A DNA stretch of 6,447 nt, taken from assembly GCA_964600345.1 (NCBI GenBank), contig CAZRKA010000175.1, positions 1 through 6,447 of the forward strand, written 5' to 3'. Positions 1 through 5,448 of this stretch are shown piece after piece (the stretch's first letter is position 1; the number at the start of each line of letters is the position of its first letter). The position numbers and the translations under genes were made by a program. Below the pieces are notes generated by a model. It did no database searches. It was not told the origin of the DNA and was given only the letters and a program-made list of their open reading frames with translations. Origin of the DNA: JABMMZ01 sp964600345. GTDB taxonomy: Bacteria > Bacteroidota > Bacteroidia > NS11-12g > UBA955.

Positions 1-107
1 CCGTAAGCTATGCTGTTTCTTATCAGGGAAAAGAATACAGTACCCAGCATCAGGCTTAGCACAATGCCGGTAAGCAGACCTTGCCATATACAATTTAACA
101 AATCCAT
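1..107 (-). CDS. LysE/RhtB-family transporter, N-terminal fragment
   Basis: The minus strand from an ATG at 107 is open to the window edge and encodes 35 full codons. The peptide has a short polar start (MDLLNCIWQG), then a strongly hydrophobic first membrane helix at about residues 8-29, followed by FFSLIRNSIAYG. A first helix rich in Gly and Leu, followed by a (P/T)xFFxLIxNSxxxG stretch, is the usual opening of LysE/RhtB-type amino-acid or metabolite exporters, which are inner-membrane proteins of about 200 residues. In most family members the helix contains a GP pair before the aromatic residues; here the equivalent is GTVFF, a variant I associate with Bacteroidota members. The gene is divergent from rbfA and 85 nt separate the two starts. 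No clear ribosome-binding site precedes the ATG. The substrate cannot be inferred, and the family call rests on a short fragment. Confidence 0.6.
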   Translation of the reverse strand, partial: MDLLNCIWQGLLTGIVLSLMLGTVFFSLIRNSIAY

Positions 108-172
108 TTCAGCAGATTGTATAAGTTTTTTAAATTTATTGAATTAAACACGTAAAAGAGAATCGCAAATTA

Positions 173-180
173 TAACTTTG
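173..180 (+). promoter_or_regulatory. Candidate Bacteroidota -7 box for rbfA
   Basis: TAACTTTG is an exact match to the Bacteroidota -7 consensus TAnnTTTG. It ends 12 nt before the rbfA ATG. I see no good -33 TTG element at the usual spacing; the nearest TTG (139-141) is about 31 nt away, which is too far. If real, the box would give a transcript with a leader of only a few bases. The region is AT-rich, so a chance match is possible. Confidence 0.4.
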
Positions 181-192
181 CAGTGGAATATT

Positions 193-579
193 ATGAGTAC
201 GAGGACTGAAAAATTCAACAAAGAGATGCAGAGGGAACTCGGGGTCATCTTTCAAAGCAGAATGCACGACTGGTTTGAAGGTGCCTTTATAACGGTTACC
301 GAAGTGAGTGCCAGTCCCGATCTGGGTTATGTAAAAGCTTATCTCAGCATTTACAATGTTAAGAACAAACAGGCAACAATGGATCTGGTTAATCTGTATA
401 ACAAGCATATCAGAAAAGAACTGGCCGGTAAAATCAGAAATGCCGTCAGAGTAATTCCTGAATTGCATTTTTTTGAGGATAACAGTCTGGAGAATGCCAT
501 GAAATTCGAAAAACTTTTTGATAAACTCCGCGAAGAGCGGGAAGGGCGCGAAGCTGATAACGATACCAAGATTCAGTAA
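193..579 (+). CDS. rbfA: Ribosome-binding factor A
   Basis: RbfA is a small KH-type protein that binds the 30S subunit in the cytoplasm and helps mature the 5' end region of 16S rRNA. The product from ATG 193 is 128 residues, which fits the family. It opens with MSTRTEKFNKEMQRELG, the usual basic N-terminal helix. It continues with ITVTEVSASPDLGYVKAYLS, the RbfA signature (VS.D...A.VY/LS), then a helix and IRNAVRVIPELHFFEDNSLE, which matches the conserved R..P.L.F..D.S.E segment. The C-terminus is a charged tail (KLREEREGREADNDTKIQ). The frame stays open upstream to a TTG at 178, but that start would add a non-family MQWNI stretch and overlap the candidate -7 box, so I choose 193. It is the first gene of a plus-strand cluster, with the methyltransferase starting 11 nt after its stop. 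Confidence 0.95.
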   Translation: MSTRTEKFNKEMQRELGVIFQSRMHDWFEGAFITVTEVSASPDLGYVKAYLSIYNVKNKQATMDLVNLYNKHIRKELAGKIRNAVRVIPELHFFEDNSLENAMKFEKLFDKLREEREGREADNDTKIQ

Positions 580-590
580 TTTGCTCTTTA

Positions 591-1397
591 ATGCCTGTAA
601 GCTGTAATACGGAAATCTTTACCGACGTGCTCGACAAGCACAGTAGTGCGAGGAAGTTTTACATACTCCTTACCCATTCACTGCTGCTTAAAAACAATAT
701 CATACGCAGGGAAATTAAATTGTGCGGCCGCCGCAAAACCAAAATACAACACGTGTTGTATCCGGGTTTCGGTATGGGACAGTTACTCGGACTTTTTGGA
801 AGACATCGCGGCAAATACAATGTGCTGGGAATTGATAAGGATGCCAGAATGGTGACGCGTTCTACTGCGTATTTCAAGGAAGAAGAAATACACAATATAT
901 ACTGCCGCACCGAAGATATCCTGAATTTCAAACAGGAAAACACATTCGATCTCTGCCTCTCAATCAATCTGCTCAACTATATTGAAGACGATAAGCTCGC
1001 CATCAAAAACATGTATGATTCGTTGAAGAAACCGGGTATGCTGCTCATTTTTAATTCGAGTAATTACGCCGACGACAGAGCAAGTAAACTCAATATAGGT
1101 GTCTTCAAAGACAAGAAGTGGAGAAACGGATATGGCATACTGGAGATGAAAAACCTTTTGCGGGAAGTCGGATTTTCTAAGGTTAAAGCCAGATATGCCT
1201 ATGGCACTCCCGGGATTCTGAGCTGGAAAATGACCACAGCCTGGCCAACTACCATGATTAAAACTTCGCGTTTTTTCTTTTTGATACTACCCGTTTACAC
1301 ACTGATATGCATACCGTTTGTCATCCTTTGCAATTTCTTAGATATCAATATGAAGCACTCAAAGGGCAAATGCATTGTCGTAAGGGCGTTTAAGTAA
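591..1397 (+). CDS. Class I SAM-dependent methyltransferase with hydrophobic C-terminal segment
   Basis: The 268-residue product has a Rossmann-type methyltransferase core. Residues 55-63 (VLYPGFGMG) are motif I, the SAM-binding glycine loop. D82 in LGIDKD is the acidic residue expected after strand beta 2. FDLCLSINLLNYIEDD (119-134) is the beta-4 motif with the following helix. LKKPGMLLIFNSS (145-157) is the post-motif III strand seen in UbiE/UbiG-like enzymes. The acidic residue that usually begins motif I is replaced by Tyr57. A hydrophobic stretch at about 228-250 lies before the last strand (GKCIVVRAFK). It may be a membrane-association patch, as in several lipid- or quinone-type methyltransferases, or a true membrane helix. 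The gene sits 11 nt after rbfA and 3 nt before the permease, so co-transcription is likely. The substrate is unknown: lipid, small molecule and rRNA or protein targets all remain open. Confidence 0.8.
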   Translation: MPVSCNTEIFTDVLDKHSSARKFYILLTHSLLLKNNIIRREIKLCGRRKTKIQHVLYPGFGMGQLLGLFGRHRGKYNVLGIDKDARMVTRSTAYFKEEEIHNIYCRTEDILNFKQENTFDLCLSINLLNYIEDDKLAIKNMYDSLKKPGMLLIFNSSNYADDRASKLNIGVFKDKKWRNGYGILEMKNLLREVGFSKVKARYAYGTPGILSWKMTTAWPTTMIKTSRFFFLILPVYTLICIPFVILCNFLDINMKHSKGKCIVVRAFK

Positions 1398-1400
1398 AGT

Positions 1401-2597
1401 ATGAAAACCTCTTTATACATAGCCGGGAGGTATTTGTTTTCGCGTAAAAAGAGAAACGCCATCAACATCATTTCGGGCATTGCCGTGCTGGCGTTTTCGG
1501 TTTGCACTGCTGCCCTGATCATCATACTCAGCACCATGAACGGCTTCGAAGAACTCATTTTTTCGATGTACAATAAATTCAATCCCGATGTCAATGTAAC
1601 GCTGCAGGAGGGAAAGGTGTTTGACAAAGAACCTGTTCTGAATAAGATCAGGCAAATTCCTGGAATAGCATTCATCAGTCCTGTGATGGAAGACAATGCA
1701 GCCGTCAGAAACGGAGATTTTCAGACTGTTTGTACAGTGAAGGGAATAGATTCAAATTACTTCAGCCTGAACGGACTCAGTTCAATGATTACCGAAGGTG
1801 AGGCGCTGATTCAAAAACAGGGAATTAATTACATAGTACTCGGTTCGGGAATAGATCAGAAAATAAACTGCAACATCGGTGGTCCTTTCAGTCTTATATC
1901 ACTGATAACGCCTCGCAGAGGCGACTACAACGTGACAGATATTGAAGCGATAAAAACCATGGAACTGGAACCTTCCGGCGTTCTGACACTCGACGAAACC
2001 ATCAGTAACCGCTATGTTTTTGTTCCTATAGATTTCGCTCAGGAATTATTCGAAAGGGAAGGTCAGGTTTCGGCACTCGAAATCAGACTGAAGGAAGGAA
2101 CGGATCAGGAGGATTTCATAGAAAAGCTGTCGGCTGCGCTTGGCAATAAGTTTAAAATTCTGGACCGCATGCAACAGCAGGCATCTCTTTATAAAATGTT
2201 TAAGAGCGAAAAATGGGCCAGCTATGCCATTCTGAGTTTTATACTTCTGATTGCAGCATTCAATGCGCTTGGGAGCTTAACCATGCTGGTCATCGAAAAA
2301 CGGGATGATATCAAAACACTCTCAGGTCTGGGTGCCCGTCCATCGCTGATCAGAAATGTTTTTTTCAGCAATGGATTGCTCATCAGCGGACTTGGAACCC
2401 TGGCAGGACTATTGTTCGGCATCATGCTCGTAGTACTTCAGGAAGAATATGGACTGGTTAAAATGCACGGCGCCATAGTTGAAAATTACCCGGTAAGACT
2501 TGATGTTTCAGACATACTTTTAGTTGCTTCAACCGCACTTGGTCTGGGTGTGCTCACGGGTTTATACCCTGCCTTAAAGGCTGCGAGAAATATCTGA
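1401..2597 (+). CDS. LolC/LolE-type FtsX-family ABC transporter permease
   Basis: This 398-residue inner-membrane protein has the four-helix plan of LolC/LolE permeases. Helix 1 is at about 22-46, after a basic SRKKRN stretch. A large extracytoplasmic domain follows (about 47-272, MacB-like periplasmic core). Three C-terminal FtsX helices lie at about 274-298, 322-346 and 371-391. MNGFEE after helix 1, VIEKRDDIKTLSGLGA (297-312) after helix 2 and GLYPALKAAR (387-396) at the end are the conserved landmarks; the EK..DI..L..LGA loop is the cytoplasmic coupling segment that contacts the ATPase. In proteobacteria LolCDE releases lipoproteins from the inner membrane toward the outer membrane. Here no LolD-like ATPase is adjacent, so the partner must be encoded elsewhere and the substrate is inferred only. 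The start is 3 nt after the methyltransferase stop. No Shine-Dalgarno is visible. The protein ends a few residues after the conserved motif, which is normal. Confidence 0.88.
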   Translation: MKTSLYIAGRYLFSRKKRNAINIISGIAVLAFSVCTAALIIILSTMNGFEELIFSMYNKFNPDVNVTLQEGKVFDKEPVLNKIRQIPGIAFISPVMEDNAAVRNGDFQTVCTVKGIDSNYFSLNGLSSMITEGEALIQKQGINYIVLGSGIDQKINCNIGGPFSLISLITPRRGDYNVTDIEAIKTMELEPSGVLTLDETISNRYVFVPIDFAQELFEREGQVSALEIRLKEGTDQEDFIEKLSAALGNKFKILDRMQQQASLYKMFKSEKWASYAILSFILLIAAFNALGSLTMLVIEKRDDIKTLSGLGARPSLIRNVFFSNGLLISGLGTLAGLLFGIMLVVLQEEYGLVKMHGAIVENYPVRLDVSDILLVASTALGLGVLTGLYPALKAARNI

Positions 2598-2614
2598 AAT
2601 TGGATATTGAATGA

Positions 2615-2630
2615 CTTTGCGACGGCAAAG
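2615..2630. terminator. Weak hairpin in the convergent spacer
   Basis: CTTTGC (2615-2620) and GCAAAG (2625-2630) form a perfect 6-bp stem around the loop GACG. It lies between the convergent permease and cyclophilin genes, 17 nt after the permease stop, where a shared terminator would be expected. No T-run follows it on either strand. The A-rich tract after it on the plus strand would be a T-rich tract upstream of the stem on the minus strand, the wrong side for intrinsic termination. The remainder of the 82-nt spacer shows nothing else. Confidence 0.25.
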
Positions 2631-2679
2631 AATCAAAAATAAAAAGCAGAGTTGGAAAGACTGTTTACGGAATCAGACT

Positions 2680-3342
2680 TCAATACTTAGGCGTATAACC
2701 GTATTCGTCTTTGATTTCTTTTAAGGACTTACTGATAACCCTGACCGTCATTTTCTGGTCGCTGATTGGTCTGTTATTGGGCTGGGTGCGGGGTTGCTTA
2801 ACCACACTGTCGGCGAATTCAATGCCCTTCATGACAAAACCGAATACAGTGTAATTTCCATCGAGTCCGGCTGTTCCCGATGTGCTGACACTGATATAAA
2901 ACTGAGAGCCGCTGGATGCTTTCTGAGGATTAACGGCATCGCTAAGTCTGGCTGCTGCCAGTACACCGCGCATGTGCTTGATAGTGTCTCTGATTTCGGC
3001 CGGTATGGTATAGCCCGGTCCGCCACTGCCGTCGTTATTCGGGTCGCTGTCTTTACTGTTGGGATCACCGCCCTGAATCATAAAATTCGGAATCACGCGG
3101 TGAAAGGTGCTGTTGTCAAAGTAAGCCTGTTTGGCCAGATTTAGAAAATTGTTCCTGTGTAAAGGTGTGGCCTTATACAGCCAGATATACATCTTGCCAT
3201 AAGAGGTTTCCAGCTCAATGATCTCTTCTTTGGGATCGCTGTTACCGGAAGAACCAGCCTGCGGCGGTTCAGGGGCTTTATGTTCACAGCCGCCGTTAAA
3301 TATCAGCGTAAACGCCAGTATCCAAAGACTTGCCGTTTTCAT
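2680..3342 (-). CDS. Exported cyclophilin-type peptidylprolyl isomerase, copy 1 (likely lipoprotein)
   Basis: Cyclophilins catalyse cis-trans isomerisation of Xaa-Pro bonds and help proteins fold. The product has 220 residues: a signal-like N-terminus (1-18), Cys19 as a possible lipidation site, a short Pro/Ser/Gly linker (20-40), then the cyclophilin domain (about 41-206). Conserved residues are FHRVIPNFMIQGGDP (80-94, with catalytic Arg82 and Gln90), GSQFYIS (145-151, Phe148) and LDGNYTVFG (160-168). A loop insert with NSKDSDPNNDG follows GGDP, a form common in Bacteroidota. The lipobox is imperfect (FNGGC, Asn at -3), so lipidation is likely but not certain. At the position of human CypA Trp121 this copy has Gly159, and at His126 it has Tyr164. 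It is the last gene of the minus-strand operon, 5 nt after the second cyclophilin gene. A weak AAGG lies a few bases before the ATG. Confidence 0.92.
   Translation of the reverse strand: MKTASLWILAFTLIFNGGCEHKAPEPPQAGSSGNSDPKEEIIELETSYGKMYIWLYKATPLHRNNFLNLAKQAYFDNSTFHRVIPNFMIQGGDPNSKDSDPNNDGSGGPGYTIPAEIRDTIKHMRGVLAAARLSDAVNPQKASSGSQFYISVSTSGTAGLDGNYTVFGFVMKGIEFADSVVKQPRTQPNNRPISDQKMTVRVISKSLKEIKDEYGYTPKY
2998..3081 (-). repeat. Cyclophilin paralogue repeat, copy A
   Basis: This 84-nt stretch aligns without gaps to 3675-3758 at a fixed offset of 677 nt. By eye there are about 11 mismatches (roughly 87% identity), several of them at third codon positions. It encodes the GGDP-NSKDSDPNNDG-GPGYTIPAE core in both genes. 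It reflects gene duplication, and the higher similarity here than in flanking parts could mean strong selection or local gene conversion. Confidence 0.85.
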
Positions 3343-3347
3343 AAACC

Positions 3348-4076
3348 TTATTTGGTTTTTTTATCAGACTTTTTAGACTTGGGTTTGGCGTCCTCTTTTG
3401 GAGCTTCAACAGCCTTAGGGGCATTGAGGTGTTTGGTGCTCAATATCCTGATGTCTTTCTTAGGGCGGTCGTTAGCGCCTGTCGGACTGGTAGCTATCTG
3501 ATCAACCACATCAAGACCTTTCACAGTTTGTCCGAATACGGTATATGCGCCGTCGAGAAACGGTGTGGCAACATGGCATATATAAAACTGAGAACCGCTT
3601 GAAGCTTTTTCGGGATTTTCTGTGCGCGCAGCAGCAACGGCACCTTTTATGTGCTTGATACCGGGAACAAATTCGGCCGGAATGGTATAGCCGGGGCCAC
3701 CCATACCGTCGTTATTCGGATCGCTGTCTTTGCTGTTGGGGTCGCCGCCCTGAATCATGAAATTCATGATGACCCTGTGGAAAGACATGCCATCGTAGTA
3801 ATTGGAATTTACGAGCTTCAGGAAATTGGCTTTGTGCAAAGGCGTTTCATTGTAAAGTACAATGGTGATATCACCCATTGAGGTTTTAATCAGAACTGAG
3901 TCGAGAGCAGCAGCGGGCTTGCTCACAGAATCTGCAGGAATTGTTTCACTCACTGCACTTATTTCTGTTGTTGCAGAAGTTTCTGTGTTTTCAGGAGTTG
4001 AAGTGTTGTTGCAGGTTGCAGTTGCCAGCAAAATAGTGACGGCGGTGATTCCGATCTGGTTTAAAAGGTAATTCAT
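3348..4076 (-). CDS. Exported cyclophilin-type peptidylprolyl isomerase, copy 2 (possible lipoprotein)
   Basis: This is a 242-residue paralogue of the adjacent cyclophilin. A hydrophobic N-terminus (about 4-20) precedes Cys22. The lipobox is poor (ATATC, Thr at -3), so it could be a lipoprotein or a cleaved or anchored secreted protein. Residues 23-57 are a Thr/Ser/Glu-rich linker without structure signals. The isomerase domain (about 58-214) carries FHRVIMNFMIQGGDP (99-113, Arg101, Gln109), the NSKDSDPNNDG insert, GSQFYI (161-166, Phe164) and FLDGAYTVFG (173-182). Phe173 replaces CypA Trp121, as in many bacterial cyclophilins. The C-terminus (about 217-242) is a low-complexity Lys/Ala/Pro tail ending in KSKKSDKKTK, absent from copy 1. 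The ATG overlaps the upstream stop by 4 nt (ATGA), so translation is likely coupled. The extracytoplasmic location is inferred from the N-terminus. Confidence 0.92.
   Translation of the reverse strand: MNYLLNQIGITAVTILLATATCNNTSTPENTETSATTEISAVSETIPADSVSKPAAALDSVLIKTSMGDITIVLYNETPLHKANFLKLVNSNYYDGMSFHRVIMNFMIQGGDPNSKDSDPNNDGMGGPGYTIPAEFVPGIKHIKGAVAAARTENPEKASSGSQFYICHVATPFLDGAYTVFGQTVKGLDVVDQIATSPTGANDRPKKDIRILSTKHLNAPKAVEAPKEDAKPKSKKSDKKTK
3675..3758 (-). repeat. Cyclophilin paralogue repeat, copy B
   Basis: Partner of 2998-3081, in the same orientation and ungapped at an offset of 677 nt. It lies within cyclophilin copy 2 and encodes the conserved GGDP loop insert. Confidence 0.85.
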
Positions 4077-4429
4077 AATATCTGTTCGTTGATAAAATAT
4101 TCTATGATGTGTTCGCGAATATAAGTTTCCTGTTCCAAAAGTGACATATCCGGCAAACTATTTTTTAGCTGCCAGTGAGGCCATCCGTCTTTGTCGGTGC
4201 CAATCAGTTCGTAATGTCCGGAGTAACTAAGTAATTTACAGGTGGCAATGTGCATCAGAGCTACTTTGTCATCTTTCTTGAAATTCTTTTCACTTAATTG
4301 CCCGAGTTCGCGCATTCCGATGATAAACAGCATGGCATCCATATCGGGCTGCTTGCCGAAACGCGCAGTCATAAATTTCAGGATATCCTGCCAGATTTGT
4401 TTTCTGTCGATGTCGTTGTTGATTTCCAT
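4073..4429 (-). CDS. Uncharacterised 118-residue cytoplasmic protein
   Basis: I cannot assign a function. The product is soluble and mostly helical by appearance, without a signal peptide, membrane segment or metal-binding cluster. Notable pieces are IWQDILKFMTARFG (12-25), DAMLFIIGMRELGQ (31-44), KVALMHIATCKLLSYSGHYE (55-74) and DKDGWPHWQL (79-88), a Trp/His-rich turn that looks conserved. From memory, similar small proteins with a GWPHW-like motif occur beside def in other Bacteroidota, but I could not confirm this. Its ATG shares one base with the def stop (TAATG), and its TGA overlaps the next ATG by 4 nt. This double overlap argues strongly that it is a real, co-translated gene. Its context, after ruvX and def and before two exported prolyl isomerases, is suggestive of nascent-protein processing but proves nothing. 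Confidence 0.85.
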   Translation of the reverse strand: MEINNDIDRKQIWQDILKFMTARFGKQPDMDAMLFIIGMRELGQLSEKNFKKDDKVALMHIATCKLLSYSGHYELIGTDKDGWPHWQLKNSLPDMSLLEQETYIREHIIEYFINEQIL

Positions 4430-4980
4430 TATTTTTTTGGGAAACGCATTTTGTAATCGTGTTCAACACGTCCGAGACTGATGTTGTTGAGTTTGCCTTT
4501 GAGTAAATTTCTTCTCAGCGGAGAAATCTTATCTATAAACAGTTTGCCTTCTATGTGGTCGTATTCGTGCTGTATAATCCTTGCCGCCATGCCGTCAAAA
4601 GTCTTTTCATGCTGCTTGAAATTTTCGTCCATAAAACGGATTTTCAGTTCCGGTTTACGGGATACATTTTCGCGAACAGTGGGGATGCTGAGGCATCCTT
4701 CTTCGTATTTCCATTCGTCGCCCCATTCTTCTATGATGAGCGGATTGATAAAGGTTTGTTTGAAATCAGGCGGATTGATATCCTCTATCGGTGAACCATC
4801 GACTATAAAGAGACGTATGGGCAAACCGATCTGCGGAGCGGCAAGGCCAATGCCGTGACTGTCGTACATGGTTTCGTACATGTTTTCAATCAGTTCTTTA
4901 AGGTTGACGTAATCAGAATTAATATCGCTGCATTTCTTCCTCAGCACAGGACTTCCGTAGGCGTATATCGGTAATATCAT
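4429..4980 (-). CDS. def: Peptide deformylase
   Basis: Def removes the formyl group from the initiator Met of nascent proteins in the cytoplasm, at the ribosome exit. It is a metalloenzyme using Fe2+ or Zn2+. All three family motifs are present in the 183-residue product: GIGLAAPQ (43-50, motif 1), EGCLS (94-98, Cys96 metal ligand) and QHEYDH (137-142, His138 and His142 metal ligands, Glu139 general acid/base). The N-terminal ILPIYAYGSPVLRKKC matches the usual P(I)...G.PVLR opening. Length is normal, and the EGCLSIP form fits the type 1 group. The ATG overlaps the ruvX stop by 4 nt (ATGA), and a GGAG lies 5 nt upstream within the end of ruvX. The downstream gene starts on the last base of the stop codon. 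Confidence 0.97.
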   Translation of the reverse strand: MILPIYAYGSPVLRKKCSDINSDYVNLKELIENMYETMYDSHGIGLAAPQIGLPIRLFIVDGSPIEDINPPDFKQTFINPLIIEEWGDEWKYEEGCLSIPTVRENVSRKPELKIRFMDENFKQHEKTFDGMAARIIQHEYDHIEGKLFIDKISPLRRNLLKGKLNNISLGRVEHDYKMRFPKK

Positions 4981-5387
4981 TTTATCTCCAGGTAGCTCTG
5001 CAAAATTAATGCCGCAGCCACTGTATCTACAAGTTTTTTATTTCTTCTGTCAGATTTCTTGTATCCGGCATCAATTAATGTTTGTTTGGCCATGCGGCTG
5101 GTAAGGCGTTCGTCTATCCGGTGAATGGGGATTTCGGGAAAAGTTTCCTTCAGTTTTATTTCAAATGCGGCAACCAGGGGAGTGGCATCGGTATCGCTTC
5201 CGTCTAACTGTTTGGGCGAACCAAGGACAAATGCTTCGACTGTTTCTTTGGATAAATATGTTTTGAGGTAATCCAGAATTGAATTGCTGTCTATGGTTAT
5301 CAGAGGCTGGGCTATCATCTGCATCGGATCCGTTACTGCCAGTCCGACCCTTCTTTTTCCGTAATCTATCGCCATTATTCTTCCCAT
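4977..5387 (-). CDS. ruvX: YqgF/RuvX-family nuclease (putative Holliday junction resolvase / pre-16S rRNA nuclease)
   Basis: The YqgF family has an RNase H fold. It was first proposed as a Holliday junction resolvase, and E. coli YqgF is reported to process the 5' end of 16S rRNA. The 136-residue length is typical. Visible active-site motifs are MAIDYGKRRVGLAVTDP (5-21, Asp8), FVLGSPKQLDG (53-63), IDERLTS (91-97, Glu93) and KLVDTVAAALILQSYL (118-133, Asp121). The start is placed at MGRIMAIDYG, which is the usual form in this phylum; Met5 is an alternative. It is the first gene of the minus-strand operon and is followed by def with a 4-nt overlap. An rRNA role would match the presence of rbfA in the other cluster, but the two are not co-transcribed. 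The ATG is 61 nt from that of lysA, which is divergent. Confidence 0.95.
   Translation of the reverse strand: MGRIMAIDYGKRRVGLAVTDPMQMIAQPLITIDSNSILDYLKTYLSKETVEAFVLGSPKQLDGSDTDATPLVAAFEIKLKETFPEIPIHRIDERLTSRMAKQTLIDAGYKKSDRRNKKLVDTVAAALILQSYLEIK
4986..4989 (-). promoter_or_regulatory. Shine-Dalgarno-like GGAG for def
   Basis: GGAG lies 5 nt upstream of the def ATG, inside the last codons of ruvX (Leu-Glu). It stands out because the other starts in this window have no or only weak Shine-Dalgarno sequences. It supports the chosen def start, although the bases are also fixed by ruvX coding. Confidence 0.45.
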
Positions 5388-5390
5388 TGC

Positions 5391-5410
5391 TACCGGTATG
5401 CAAATTGCAT
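5391..5410. promoter_or_regulatory. Adjoining palindromes in the ruvX/lysA divergent spacer
   Basis: TACCGGTA (5391-5398) is a perfect 8-bp palindrome. It shares one base with ATGCAAATTGCAT (5398-5410), a perfect 6-1-6 inverted repeat. Both lie within 25 nt upstream of the ruvX ATG and about 40-60 nt upstream of lysA. The position fits an operator, but no known regulator site is recognised. The minus strand of the second palindrome also carries TTTG, part of a possible -7 box for ruvX. Confidence 0.3.
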
Positions 5411-5433
5411 TTTTTAATCAGTGATAAAAAAAT

Positions 5434-5441
5434 TATTTTCG
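5434..5441 (+). promoter_or_regulatory. Candidate -7 box for lysA
   Basis: TATTTTCG matches the TAnnTTTG consensus with one mismatch and ends 7 nt before the lysA ATG. The closest TTG upstream (5405-5407) is about 26 nt away, slightly longer than usual for a -33 element. If used, the leader would be almost absent. The tract is AT-rich, so the match is weak evidence. Confidence 0.25.
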
Positions 5442-5448
5442 CACACTT

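Noticed and set aside
165..181. Inverted repeat GCAAA/TTTGC around the rbfA -7 box
   Set aside because: Only 5 bp with a 7-nt spacer in AT-rich DNA; easily explained by chance and by the TTTG promoter element.
178..192. TTG start extending RbfA by five residues
   Set aside because: The extension overlaps the TAACTTTG box, and the family starts naturally at the ATG at 193.
1295..1696. Minus-strand open frame of 133 codons across the methyltransferase/permease junction
   Set aside because: It is opposite two supported genes, has no recognisable motif and would span their boundary.
2998..3758. Direct repeat that could indicate a mobile element or assembly duplication
   Set aside because: The repeats are confined to homologous coding segments of two paralogues, with diverged flanks and no terminal repeats or transposase.
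4481..4858. Plus-strand open frame of 125 codons opposite def
   Set aside because: It is antisense to the def catalytic motifs, which explain the codon pattern; the Ser/Cys-rich product looks like a shadow.
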